Source: DATLWR01 sp035576205 (GTDB lineage: Bacteria > Pseudomonadota > Zetaproteobacteria > Mariprofundales > Mariprofundaceae). Taken from it: a stretch of 13,704 bases of DNA. The stretch covers positions 1-13,704 of the forward strand of contig DATLWR010000040.1 in assembly GCA_035576205.1 (NCBI GenBank). The letters are read 5' to 3'. The notes below the pieces were generated by a model. That model worked only from the letters and a program-made list of their open reading frames with translations, was not told the origin of the DNA and did no database searches. Positions 1-7,696 of the stretch are shown one piece after another. Positions within the stretch are counted from its first letter, which is position 1. Every line of letters starts with the position of its first letter. Position numbers and translations under genes: made by a program.

Positions 1-348
1 CCACCAGGCCTCGCCGCTGCGCTGCTGGTAGGTGTAGACGATGACCTTCCGGGCGCGGCCGCAGGCCTTGCGGATACGCTTCTCGTCCGGCTGCCCCAGC
101 TCGATCCACAGCTCGATCTCGCCGCTCATGCTCTTCTGCCATAGATCGGGCTCATCCTCGGTGCTGATCCCCCTGGTGAACTGCAGCGCCTCGCCGGCAT
201 GGAAGGCGAAGGCGACGAGCCGCACCATCATGCGGGAGTCGGTTTCCGACGGGTGGCGGGCGATGGTCAGCTGGTGGTCGGCATAGTAGTGGCGGTCGAG
301 ATCGGTGATCTGGACTTCCGCCTTGAAAATGGTTGCGTTGATGGCCAT
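1..348 (-). CDS. yaeQ: YaeQ family protein (3' end outside window)
   Basis: The first 116 residues of a YaeQ-type protein are visible; the rest lies beyond base 1. Reading the minus strand, it starts MAINATIFKAEVQITDLDRH and continues with the blocks LTIARHPSETDSRMMVRL, LQFTRGISTEDEPDLW, IELWIELGQPDEKRIRKAC and a terminal EAWW. These align residue by residue with what I remember of E. coli YaeQ (about 181 residues), so about two thirds is present. YaeQ proteins are small cytoplasmic proteins with a PD-(D/E)XK nuclease-like fold; their biochemical role is not settled, and E. coli yaeQ was linked to transcript elongation in rfaH suppression. The ATG at 348 is supported by a GGAGGG ribosome site at 357-362. 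The gene is divergent from the sensor kinase across about 160 bases. Family assignment is firm; function is not. Confidence 0.93.
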   Translation of the reverse strand, partial: MAINATIFKAEVQITDLDRHYYADHQLTIARHPSETDSRMMVRLVAFAFHAGEALQFTRGISTEDEPDLWQKSMSGEIELWIELGQPDEKRIRKACGRARKVIVYTYQQRSGEAWW

Positions 349-376
349 GCCCTTATCCCTCCACAAGAACCGCGGC

Positions 377-405
377 ATTCCATGTCATCGGTACTCGACT
401 GGCAA
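377..405 (-). promoter_or_regulatory. Candidate sigma-70 promoter for yaeQ
   Basis: On the minus strand TTGCCA (400-405, five of six consensus bases) is followed after 17 bases by TGGAAT (377-382, four of six). A start near 370 would give a leader of about 20 nucleotides with the GGAGGG site in it. This is a pattern match by eye only. Confidence 0.35.
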
Positions 406-428
406 GCACAACAGCGTCCTGTGCCGGG

Positions 429-456
429 TTGACGCTCGCCCGACCATGATTACTTT
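429..456 (+). promoter_or_regulatory. Weak candidate promoter for the sensor kinase
   Basis: TTGACG at 429-434 (five of six) is followed after 16 bases by TACTTT at 451-456 (three of six). It is correctly placed in the divergent gap to give a leader of roughly 50 nucleotides before the ATG at 511, but the -10 element is poor. Confidence 0.22.
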
Positions 457-510
457 TGCCGCTTAGCCGAAGATACGTGGCAAATTGTGAGGGGAGCGGC
501 GCCACCTGCC

Positions 511-1851
511 ATGCCAACAAAGCAAGCGAAACTATTTCCTGAACCGGTCGCTGCCCGTTTGCGACAGCTCATTACCCCGCCGGCCAATGTCCCGTCCGGC
601 TGGAGCTACTTCTTTGTCGGCAGTACCGCCGCCTACCTGTGCGGCCTCGTCTTGCAGCCGATCTGGGCTGTCATGTTCTTCTGGCTCGATGCGCCCATCA
701 TCGCGTCGATCTGTATCGTCACGATGCTGATGTTCGTTGCCGTTCTGGCGTTGAATCAACGCGGACTGCTGCGCGCAGCCATGTATCTGACCTATCTGGA
801 GGTCACCGGCCATGCCGCCCTGCTGACCTACTATGTCGGCTGGGAGGGCAGTTTCCACTTTTACATCATGGACCTGCTTGCCGTCTGGTGCGTGGCCCCG
901 ATGCTGCGAGTCAGCACCCGGATCGTGGGGGCCTTCCTAGCCATCCTGCTCGTCGTTTATCTCCATCACACCTATTCGGCCGCTGCCCCCTACTACACGC
1001 TTCCCGTTGCCTGGATGACTTTCTTCATGATCCAGAGCATTGCGACAGCCCACGTCATCCTGGGCCTGTCGGTCTATTACTACGCCGTGGTAAACGAAAC
1101 GATTTTCCGGGAGAGGGAAAGGCTCAGCCATCGGCTCGCAGAGAAAAGGAGAATGGACGGTATTGCAACCATTGCCGGCGGTGTGGCGCATCAATTCAAT
1201 AACCTGCTTGCAGTCATTATGGGAAACGCCGAATTGATCCGGATGCAAACCGACACCCCCAAACGACAGCGCCAGCTGGAATCCATCCGGCTCGCCTGCG
1301 AAAAAGGCCACCAGCTCTCCAATTCCCTGCTGACCTATTCCGGCCACCAAAAAGGTGCTGTGCATATTCATAACCTTGCCGCACTGCTCCAGGATTGTAC
1401 CAACCGCTTCGCCATCGACCATCCCAATTGCAACATCGACCTGCAAATCCACGACGATGCAGCGCAAATCGAAGGTTTCCACGACCAGATATGCCAGGCC
1501 GTGATGGCCCTTCTCGCCAATGCCCGCGAGGCAACGGTGGACAAACCCGCCGACATCGTCGTTTCCCTCTCTGCGATGCGCATGACGGCCGGAAAATTAA
1601 GGCGGCTCTCCAACAATTTCGGATTGCCCGAAGGCAGCACCGCAACCTGCCTGGAAGTCCGGGATCATGGTGAAGGAATCAAGGCAGACATCCAGAACAT
1701 GATGTTCGAGCCCTTTTATACGAGCCGTCACCAGGTCGGGCTGGGACTTTCCCATGTTATCGGGCTTGTCCGCATGCTCCACGGCGGCATCGAGGTCGAG
1801 TCGACCATCGGCAAAGGGGCCCGATTTGCGATCTACCTGCCTCGAACCTAG
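511..1851 (+). CDS. Orphan membrane-bound sensor histidine kinase
   Basis: A 446-residue protein. Residues about 30-200 are hydrophobic with roughly six membrane segments, including a GWEGSFHFY loop like the membrane module in front of some bacterial class III cyclases and other signalling proteins. A short linker leads to a HisKA-type dimerisation helix with H-box GGVAHQFNNLL (His about 227). The C-terminal ATPase domain shows the N-box ALLANAREA (Asn about 337), G1 RDHGEGI followed by FEPFYTSR, and G2 GLGLSHVIGL. So it should autophosphorylate in response to an unknown signal at or in the inner membrane. The residue after the His is Gln instead of the usual Glu/Asp. No response regulator gene is adjacent and no receiver domain is attached. 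I chose ATG 511, with AGGGGAG at 490-496 about 14 bases upstream; an in-frame GTG at 487 is the alternative (454 residues). Kinase class is sure; signal and partner are unknown. Confidence 0.9.
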   Translation: MPTKQAKLFPEPVAARLRQLITPPANVPSGWSYFFVGSTAAYLCGLVLQPIWAVMFFWLDAPIIASICIVTMLMFVAVLALNQRGLLRAAMYLTYLEVTGHAALLTYYVGWEGSFHFYIMDLLAVWCVAPMLRVSTRIVGAFLAILLVVYLHHTYSAAAPYYTLPVAWMTFFMIQSIATAHVILGLSVYYYAVVNETIFRERERLSHRLAEKRRMDGIATIAGGVAHQFNNLLAVIMGNAELIRMQTDTPKRQRQLESIRLACEKGHQLSNSLLTYSGHQKGAVHIHNLAALLQDCTNRFAIDHPNCNIDLQIHDDAAQIEGFHDQICQAVMALLANAREATVDKPADIVVSLSAMRMTAGKLRRLSNNFGLPEGSTATCLEVRDHGEGIKADIQNMMFEPFYTSRHQVGLGLSHVIGLVRMLHGGIEVESTIGKGARFAIYLPRT

Positions 1852-1920
1852 CCGTTTCACTGCCACCAGGATGTAACGGTGTAGCACGCCAGGCATCGGA
1901 CAGCTGGCAAAGCGACAGGC

Positions 1921-1951
1921 AAAAAAACAAGGGGGCCATGTGGCCCCCTTG
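1921..1951 (-). terminator. Rho-independent terminator of the lipoprotein gene
   Basis: A perfect 10-bp stem (CAAGGGGGCC at 1928-1937 with GGCCCCCTTG at 1942-1951) closes a 4-base loop. On the minus strand it is followed at once by seven T (A run 1921-1927). It lies 28 bases after the stop of the minus-strand lipoprotein gene. There is no T run on the plus side, so it should stop the convergent kinase transcript less well. Confidence 0.9.
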
Positions 1952-1978
1952 CTCGATCGATTGGCCTGTCGGCGGAGC

Positions 1979-2701
1979 TCAGTCCAGCTTGTGCAGCACG
2001 TCGTGTACGCCCTTCTTGGCCGTCGCCACGAGCAGCGGCTCCAGTTTCGGGAAGTTCACCGCATCGCCCAGGGCCGGCACACTCTTGTCCGACACCACTT
2101 CGATATTGTCGGACCACAGCGTGTTACCGTCCCGGTCGACGGCGGCGATGAGATAGCCCACCTTGGCACTATGAGCGCCGGCGGAGACCAGCCCGCCCAG
2201 GTTGAGCCCCGAGAACCCGTAGCCCATATAGACACTGACGGTGATCACGCCATCGACGTTCAGGTCGCGGGCGAGCTGCTTCAGCTGATCCTTGTCGCGG
2301 ATCAGCTTGTACTTGTCCGGCAGCACCATGCTGACGAAGAAGCCCTTCGGATCCTCGCCTGCCACATTCTTGTAGGCTGCGCTGCGCAGCACCTTGTTTT
2401 CCGGCAGCAGCTTGAAATGCCTGTCCTGACGGAAAGCCGTCTTGATCTCCGGCAAAATCTCCTTGAAGACGGGCTCGGCCTTCTCCGAATAACCCACATC
2501 CTTGCCCACCGACTGCACCATCCCCAGGATCGAGGCAGGGCCGCCGGCCTGGTTGCCGCTGTTGACGCTGATCTTGTCGTTGCAGGCGATCGAGACCAAC
2601 GCGTAGGTCTTCGTGCCGTCGAATGCCTGCTTCTGCAGCGTGCCGCAGCTGGCCAGCAGCAGGGTCAATGCCGCCAGCGCCACTTTCTTGTAAGCCATCA
2701 T
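1979..2701 (-). CDS. Putative lipoprotein of unknown function
   Basis: A 240-residue protein with a lipoprotein signal peptide: basic MMAYKK, a hydrophobic core, and the lipobox LASC with Cys 19 as the predicted lipidation site. The residue at +2 is Gly, not Asp, so outer-membrane sorting is the default expectation. The mature part has a segment EILPEIKTAFRQDRHFKLLP, then ARDLNVDGVITVSVYMGYG, then VGYLIAAVDRDGNTLWSD. That order (a value to be computed, a 'component not yet known' test, a final strand with DG.xLW) loosely recalls TolB-N/CsgG-like or DUF799-like lipoproteins, but I do not recognise the family. GGGAGGAA at 2708-2715 sits 6 bases before ATG 2701; the next ATG (2698) is also possible. 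It is monocistronic, with its own terminator, and convergent with the kinase. Confidence 0.87.
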   Translation of the reverse strand: MMAYKKVALAALTLLLASCGTLQKQAFDGTKTYALVSIACNDKISVNSGNQAGGPASILGMVQSVGKDVGYSEKAEPVFKEILPEIKTAFRQDRHFKLLPENKVLRSAAYKNVAGEDPKGFFVSMVLPDKYKLIRDKDQLKQLARDLNVDGVITVSVYMGYGFSGLNLGGLVSAGAHSAKVGYLIAAVDRDGNTLWSDNIEVVSDKSVPALGDAVNFPKLEPLLVATAKKGVHDVLHKLD

Positions 2702-2983
2702 TGATGGTTCCTCCCGTTTTAGCTTGATTGACAAACACCTGTCGGCCTTGTCCTAAAGCCATCCCCGCGGAAAGTCGTTTTCCGCGCCAGTGAACATAGG
2801 CAGATAGACCGCCTGGGCTGTGATGGCCGACACGTATGACATGCCCACTGAATGAACCGCCCTCCCCGGCCATGCATTTGGGCCTTTGGACGTTTCTGGT
2901 CTATGGTGATTTTCTGGTTTCCGCGCGGCGAAAACCCTGCCTGTGCCCGGCCACCGGCAGGCGGAAACCCAGGGGAGGTTGGC
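2702..2983. other. Divergent intergenic region, lipoprotein / metallophosphatase
   Basis: These 282 bases hold the ribosome sites of both flanking genes and a perfect inverted repeat (CGCGGAAA at 2766-2773, five-base loop, TTTCCGCG at 2779-2786) with no T run after it on either strand. A weak plus-strand promoter-like pair, TTGGGC (2878-2883) and TATGGT (2902-2907) 18 bases apart, lies about 70 bases before the metallophosphatase ATG. The metallophosphatase frame stays open upstream to 2852, but the predicted residues there do not resemble a family N-terminus or signal peptide. No gene is seen. Confidence 0.5.
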
Positions 2984-4855
2984 ATGAGCGGTATCCTTTG
3001 CGGCCCGATCGTCCGGCGCACGACGCCGTCTGAAGTCTGTATCTGGATCGCCACCGAGGACGGCGAACAGCTCGGCGGCGAAATCCGGGACCGGGCCACG
3101 CAGGCTGTGGTCGGCATCGATCACGGCACCCGCAAGGTGAAACTCGGCGACAACTTCTTCGTTCACCTGATCCGCGTCCGCCCGCAAGGCACGCAACCCT
3201 TCGCACAGGATACCATCCTCTGCTACGACATTTACCGGGAACAAAACGGCAGCCGGCAGAGCCTGCTGGCGGACGATGCCGAGATCCGCTATGCGGGCGA
3301 ACCGCTGCCCGGCTTCGTGATTCCCTCGAAGCTGCGCACGATCCTGCACGGCTCCTGCCGCAAACCGCACGCTCCGGCTGTCAAGTCCGCCTGGGGCGCC
3401 GCCGACCAGCTCAGCGTCGGCGACGACCTGCTGGCCGACAGTTTCGCCGATGCCGGCAAACGCCCCTCGCTGCTGCTGATGACCGGAGACCAGATCTACG
3501 CCGACGACGTCGGCGGGCCGCTGCTCGACCACCTGATCCGGCTCGGCGGCCACCTGACCGGCTGGAACGAGATCGTGCCACGCCGCCGGCCGCCGTCGAC
3601 AGGTCCCGTTCCGACACCGGATGACCACCTGTGCGCCGCCGACATCCAGCTCTACCGCCGCGGACCGGTCCTGTCGGACGAGTGGACGGGATTCACCTCG
3701 ACGGAGAAGGCCAACCACCTGCTGACCTTCGGCGAGTACGCCGCCATGTACCTCACCGTCTGGGGCGGACCGGGAGCGAAACCCCAACTGCGCGACTGGG
3801 CGGCGGTCCAGGGAAGTATCAATCCGTCCGCATCGCGGAACGAATACGAACGGGAGCTGAATCAGCTCCGGGAGTTCTGCGCCAGCCTCGGCAAGGTGCG
3901 GCGGCTGTTGGCCAACATCACCGTCCATATGATCTTCGACGACCATGACGTCACCGACGACTGGAACCTCAACCCCGACTGGGAGGATAAGGTCAATGCC
4001 AGCCCGCGCGGCCGCCGCACCGTCGCCAACGCCCTGGCCGCCTGCTGGGCCTGCCAGTCGTGGGGCAACAATCCGGAGGCCTTCGGCGATGCCTTCATCA
4101 GGACGCTGACCGACCACCTGGCCAGCCGGGCCTACGAGGGTACTGCGGCGGACGCCTTCGATGCCATGCTGTGGGAGAAGAAACCCGACCGCTGGGCCTT
4201 CACCATCGACACCGAGCCGCCGATCGTCGCGCTGGATACGCGCACCTGCCGCCAGACGGGCAGCCACGGACCGGCCAAGGCGGTCAAGCTGATGAACCCG
4301 GCCGCACTCGCCTGGCTGCAGGGTGAACTGAACCGGGTAGCCGCCGGCAGCCATGCCTGCCTCGTCTCCGCCACACCGGCATTCGGCCTTAAGGCCATCG
4401 AGGGGATGCAGGCCTTCTTTACCGCGATCGGCATCAGCCCGGCCTCCCTCGACAACGAGTCGTGGGCCGAAGGCTTCCCCGAGTTGCAGCAAGCCATCGC
4501 CTCGCTGGCGAACCCTCCCGCCTCCATCGCCATCCTCTCAGGTGACGTGCATTACTCGTTCACGCGCAAGGGAAGCTTCAACGGCAACGGCAAGTCGGTG
4601 GCAGCGCTGCAGCTGACCAGCAGCCCGCTGCACAACGAGCCGCCCGCCCTGAGCTTCAGCAGCAACGACGTGCTGGTGCAGCACGGCGGCTTCATCGCTT
4701 CCGTCGAGAAGGACAACATGGGCAAGGGCACCGTCGTGACCGCGATCAACAATCTCGCCCGGATCGATTTCGACGATCACGGCAAGGCAAAGGGAGAGGT
4801 GCTGCTCAGCCGGCTGCACGACGGCTCCCAGAACCGCGTCACCTACAACGACTGA
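2984..4855 (+). CDS. PhoD-like metallophosphatase (alkaline phosphatase D family)
   Basis: A 623-residue protein. It opens with a beta-rich domain (GPIVRRTTPSEVCIW, residues 7-21) of the kind that precedes the PhoD catalytic core. Then come the metal-site blocks in the expected order: HGSCRK (122-127), MTGDQIYADD (166-175), IFDDHDVTDDWN (317-328) and SGDVHYSF (519-526). PhoD family enzymes hydrolyse phosphate mono- or diesters with a metal centre, classically Fe/Ca. Typical PhoD is exported with a Tat signal; this protein has none, so a cytoplasmic enzyme with an unknown substrate is likely. The start ATG is set by AGGGGAGG at 2971-2978; a longer reading from 2852 lacks such support. It converges on the thioesterase gene with only 11 bases between stops. 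Fold assignment is sure, substrate is not. Confidence 0.9.
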   Translation: MSGILCGPIVRRTTPSEVCIWIATEDGEQLGGEIRDRATQAVVGIDHGTRKVKLGDNFFVHLIRVRPQGTQPFAQDTILCYDIYREQNGSRQSLLADDAEIRYAGEPLPGFVIPSKLRTILHGSCRKPHAPAVKSAWGAADQLSVGDDLLADSFADAGKRPSLLLMTGDQIYADDVGGPLLDHLIRLGGHLTGWNEIVPRRRPPSTGPVPTPDDHLCAADIQLYRRGPVLSDEWTGFTSTEKANHLLTFGEYAAMYLTVWGGPGAKPQLRDWAAVQGSINPSASRNEYERELNQLREFCASLGKVRRLLANITVHMIFDDHDVTDDWNLNPDWEDKVNASPRGRRTVANALAACWACQSWGNNPEAFGDAFIRTLTDHLASRAYEGTAADAFDAMLWEKKPDRWAFTIDTEPPIVALDTRTCRQTGSHGPAKAVKLMNPAALAWLQGELNRVAAGSHACLVSATPAFGLKAIEGMQAFFTAIGISPASLDNESWAEGFPELQQAIASLANPPASIAILSGDVHYSFTRKGSFNGNGKSVAALQLTSSPLHNEPPALSFSSNDVLVQHGGFIASVEKDNMGKGTVVTAINNLARIDFDDHGKAKGEVLLSRLHDGSQNRVTYND

Positions 4856-4866
4856 GACGGCGGCAA

Positions 4867-5331
4867 CTATCCGGCAAGCCGATCGTTCAGGATCGCGACG
4901 TAAACCCCTTCGTGCGAGGCCACTGTGGTGGAGCCGATCGTCACCTCCGAGGGCAACGTGATGCGGGCGCGACCTTTTTTCCGCAGCATCGTGCAGAAGC
5001 GCTCCCAGCCAGCGGCATCAGGCAATGCCGCCGTTGCCTCGAAGTCGGCATCGCCCGGCGCCAGGAATTCCATGCGGCTGCTCTGGATCACGATACGACT
5101 GGGCAGCCCCAGCTGCTGCAGCGAGAAATGGATCAGCCCCCAGCCGGCCAGGATGCCGAGCGACGAAAGGCTGCCGCCGAAAGCGGTATCCCGGTGGTTG
5201 ATGTTGGCGGCCAGCGGCGCGCGCAGGCAGATCGAACCCTTGCCAAAAGCAATCACCTCGACACCGAAATGCGCGGTAATCGGGATATGCTCGTGCAGGT
5301 AGGTCTGCATGGCGGAGAGATCGTTACTCAT
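4867..5331 (-). CDS. YiiD C-terminal-type thioesterase (hot-dog fold)
   Basis: A 154-residue protein with the pattern of the putative thioesterase domain found at the C-terminus of YiiD: ITAHFGVEVIAF near residue 18, then NINHRDTAFGGSLSSLGILAG (44-64), where the long helix of the hot-dog fold follows the conserved H..T.FGGS, then SSRMEFLAPGDADFEATA (84-101). Such proteins are expected to hydrolyse acyl-CoA or acyl-ACP thioesters, but the natural substrate is unknown. The GNAT acetyltransferase half present in E. coli YiiD is absent, so this is the stand-alone form. No clear ribosome site precedes ATG 5331, and no better start is seen. It lies 70 bases downstream of the NYN gene on the same strand and may be the last gene of the nspC transcript. 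Confidence 0.86.
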   Translation of the reverse strand: MSNDLSAMQTYLHEHIPITAHFGVEVIAFGKGSICLRAPLAANINHRDTAFGGSLSSLGILAGWGLIHFSLQQLGLPSRIVIQSSRMEFLAPGDADFEATAALPDAAGWERFCTMLRKKGRARITLPSEVTIGSTTVASHEGVYVAILNDRLAG

Positions 5332-5401
5332 GCCGGCGACGCTAGCTCAGCCGAGTCGCTTGCGGAAACCCCGGTCAGGACGACAACCGCGGCCCGGTGT
5401 C

Positions 5402-6223
5402 TTACTCCTCGAGGGCGAAAGACCTGATGATGTAGCCGCCGGATTTCTCGTCCAGTTCCAGCTGCAGCAGCCCGCGTGCCTGCGCTTCCTCCAGCAGCTG
5501 GCCGAAACTGCGGAAACCGTGATAGCTCTCGGAGAAACCGGGCTGGCGCCGTTTCAGCGTCTGTTTGACCATCGAGCCCCACACCTTCTCCTCCGCGCCG
5601 CGCTCCTTGAACAGGTCCTCCAGCGTCGCCATCACCAGATCGATCCCCTCCTGTTTCAGTGCCTCCTCGCCCTCGGGCACATCCTTGGCTTTGACCTTGG
5701 CCTTGCCGGAAGAACGCCGGCGCCGCGCCTTGCCCTGTTTCTCGGACTCGCGCACCAGATCGTCGTAGTAGATAAATTCGTCGCAGTTGGAGGTGAGCAG
5801 ATCGGAGGTCGAGTTCTTCACGCCGACACCGATCACGACCTTGTCGTTCTCGCGCAGCTTGGAGACCAGCGGCGAAAAATCCGAATCGCCGGAAATGATG
5901 ACGAAGGTATCGACATGCGCCTTGGTGTAGCAGAGGTCGAGTGCATCGACGACCATGCGGATATCGGCCGAGTTCTTGCCGCTCATCCGTACGTGCGGAA
6001 TCTCGATCAGTTCGAAGGCCGCCTCGTGCATCGGCGCCTTGAACTCCTTGTAGCGCTCCCAGTCGCAGTAGGCCTTCTTGACGACGATATTGCCCTTCAA
6101 CAGCAACCGCTCCAGCACCTTCCTGATATCGAAGGCGGCGAATTTGGCATCGCGCACGCCCAGCGCCACGTTCTCGAAATCGCAGAACAGCGCCATGCTG
6201 TAGGTATGTCTGTTATCGCTCAT
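5402..6223 (-). CDS. NYN domain protein with C-terminal OST-HTH (LOTUS) domain
   Basis: A 273-residue protein with two domains. The NYN (PIN-like nuclease) domain spans about residues 8-157 and keeps the acidic metal-site set: CDFEN (Asp 15), KNSADIRM (Asp 87), and SGDSDFSPL (Asp 113, Asp 115). A lysine/arginine-rich linker (about 163-182) follows. The C-terminal part from about 190 (IDLVMATLEDLF ... KQTLKRRQPGFSESYHGFRSF) matches the OST-HTH/LOTUS winged helix, which binds RNA in other proteins. So a single-strand RNA endonuclease targeted by its winged helix is the likely role, as in LabA/DUF88-type proteins; the RNA target is unknown. AGGGA precedes ATG 6223. It follows nspC by 51 bases on the same strand, so co-transcription is likely. 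Confidence 0.92.
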   Translation of the reverse strand: MSDNRHTYSMALFCDFENVALGVRDAKFAAFDIRKVLERLLLKGNIVVKKAYCDWERYKEFKAPMHEAAFELIEIPHVRMSGKNSADIRMVVDALDLCYTKAHVDTFVIISGDSDFSPLVSKLRENDKVVIGVGVKNSTSDLLTSNCDEFIYYDDLVRESEKQGKARRRRSSGKAKVKAKDVPEGEEALKQEGIDLVMATLEDLFKERGAEEKVWGSMVKQTLKRRQPGFSESYHGFRSFGQLLEEAQARGLLQLELDEKSGGYIIRSFALEE

Positions 6224-6274
6224 TGATCATTCCCTGTGAAGGCCGGCTCATGCCGGAACCTTCCGCAGCATAGC

Positions 6275-7423
6275 TCAGGAGAGGCGGTTCCTGAAATCCT
6301 CGTAGCTGAAGCGGCGAACGACGTCGAGCTTGCCCGACTCGCGCAGGATGGCGATGTCCGGATGGCGCACGCCGTTGAACATCGTCGTCTTCACCATCGT
6401 GTAGTGGATCATGTCCTCGAATACCAGGCGGGATCCGATCGCGAGCGGTGAATCGAACGAATAGTCGCCGATGACGTCGCCGGCCAGACACGAGGTACCG
6501 CCGAGCCGGTAGGTATGCGCCTTCTCCCGAGCCTCGCCGGAACCTGTGATGGCCGGCCGGTACGGCATCTCCAGCACGTCCGGCATGTGGGCCGTCGCCG
6601 AAATATCTAGGATGGCGACCGGAAGCGAATCGGTCGGCACGATGTCGAGCACCGAGGCGATCAAGGGGCCGGTGCGCCAGGCCACTGCCCCGCCCGGCTC
6701 GAGGTAGACCTTGACCTTCCATTTCTCGCGGAAGGCCTTGATACGGCCGATCAGCAGCTCGACGTCGTAGCCCTCTTTCGTCATCAGATGACCGCCGCCG
6801 AAGTTGACCCACTTCAGATTCGGGATCAGGTGACCGAATTTCGCCTCGAAAGCATCGATCAGCTTCACCGACGAGGCAGCGAGATTCTCGCACAGCGCAT
6901 GCGCGTGCAGCCCCTCAAGCCCAGAGAGATCCGCCCCTTCAAGGTGCTCGGGGCGCACGCCAAGGCGCGAGCCCGAGAAGCACGGGTTGTAGAGATCGGT
7001 GGAGACCTCCGCGATCCCGGGATTGACGCGCAGGCCGCAGGAGCGACCGGCGGCCAGTGCCTTCGGCCCGAACTTCTGCCACTGAGCCACCGAGTTGAAC
7101 ACCAGATGGTCGGCCATGGCGAGGATCTCGTCGAACTCATCGTCGCGGTAGGCGGCCGAATAGATGTGGTTCTCGCCGCCGAATTCATCATGGGAGAGTT
7201 TCAGCTCGTAGAGCGAGCTCGCCGTACAGCCGGGCAGATACTGCCTCACCAGAGGAAAGGCCGACCACATGGCAAAGCCCTTCAGCGCCAGGATGATGGT
7301 GCAGCCGGATTCCGCCTGCACCCGCTTCATCAGCTCCAGGTTGGCGCGCAGCTTCGCCTCCTCCAGCACGTAGGCCGGGGATGGGCAGTCGTTGATCCAG
7401 TTGGGAAGCGGGTCTTGTGTCAT
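6275..7423 (-). CDS. nspC: Carboxynorspermidine decarboxylase
   Basis: A 382-residue fold-III PLP decarboxylase close to NspC of Vibrio in length and blocks. Seen: the PLP lysine block ILALKGFAMW (Lys 48), SLYELKLSHDEFGGE (70-84), LGVRPEHL, HALCEN (175-180), WVNFGGGHLMTKEGYD (205-220, glycine loop for PLP phosphate), LEPGGAV (241-247), GTSCLAGD (309-316, catalytic Cys and substrate Asp), and YTMVKTTMFNG (341-351). It decarboxylates carboxynorspermidine and/or carboxyspermidine to norspermidine and/or spermidine in the cytoplasm; sequence alone does not show which. ATG 7423 was chosen because it gives the family length and N-terminus; no good ribosome site is visible there, and the frame stays open upstream to 7582. 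The gene after it is the NYN protein; its pathway partner lies beyond the AT-rich island at 9085-10305. Confidence 0.94.
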   Translation of the reverse strand: MTQDPLPNWINDCPSPAYVLEEAKLRANLELMKRVQAESGCTIILALKGFAMWSAFPLVRQYLPGCTASSLYELKLSHDEFGGENHIYSAAYRDDEFDEILAMADHLVFNSVAQWQKFGPKALAAGRSCGLRVNPGIAEVSTDLYNPCFSGSRLGVRPEHLEGADLSGLEGLHAHALCENLAASSVKLIDAFEAKFGHLIPNLKWVNFGGGHLMTKEGYDVELLIGRIKAFREKWKVKVYLEPGGAVAWRTGPLIASVLDIVPTDSLPVAILDISATAHMPDVLEMPYRPAITGSGEAREKAHTYRLGGTSCLAGDVIGDYSFDSPLAIGSRLVFEDMIHYTMVKTTMFNGVRHPDIAILRESGKLDVVRRFSYEDFRNRLS

Positions 7424-7696
7424 GTCTGAAAAGCTAGCTATCGATATAGATGATGGGTAGAGATTCCGTGATGGATATTCGACATACTTGAACGGGATGC
7501 GAATATGAATATGCCTTTCGGGCAGAGGAATGGCTGTGAATGATCCAGAGAAAGCGGCGATAGATTTTATGTCTTGAGCCAAACCTCAGTAGGTTCCCTC
7601 CATCATTACCGGGCATAAGGGGCCGGTCCTGAATGGCAAATGCACAATCAAGAACCTGCCCAGTTAATTATAGTTCCATTCAGCAGAAGAGAAAAT
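7424..7696. other. AT-rich leader region upstream of nspC
   Basis: These 273 bases between the ankyrin-like lipoprotein and nspC have no convincing gene. On the minus strand a perfect TATAAT hexamer (7667-7672) lies 244 bases before the nspC ATG, but no good -35 element stands at 16-18 bases, so it is a weak promoter candidate with a long leader. A seven-base inverted repeat (ATATTCG at 7475-7481, CGAATAT at 7500-7506) lies 50-80 bases before the start. I see no terminator after the lipoprotein gene, so read-through into nspC is possible. Confidence 0.4.

Noticed and set aside
1940..2704. 254-codon plus-strand frame over the lipoprotein gene
   Set aside because: It starts inside the terminator hairpin and its translation has no family features; the minus strand has signal peptide, lipobox and ribosome site.
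2753..4492. 579-codon open frame on the minus strand, antisense to the metallophosphatase
   Set aside because: It mirrors the third-position GC of the real gene; its translation shows no family and overlaps all PhoD motifs.
5309..6226. 305-codon plus-strand frame antisense to the NYN gene
   Set aside because: Leu/His/Gln-rich shadow; the minus strand encodes complete NYN and OST-HTH domains.
7434..7616. 60-codon minus-strand frame before nspC, possible leader peptide
   Set aside because: No family features and no supported start; it overlaps the upstream extension of nspC only in another frame.
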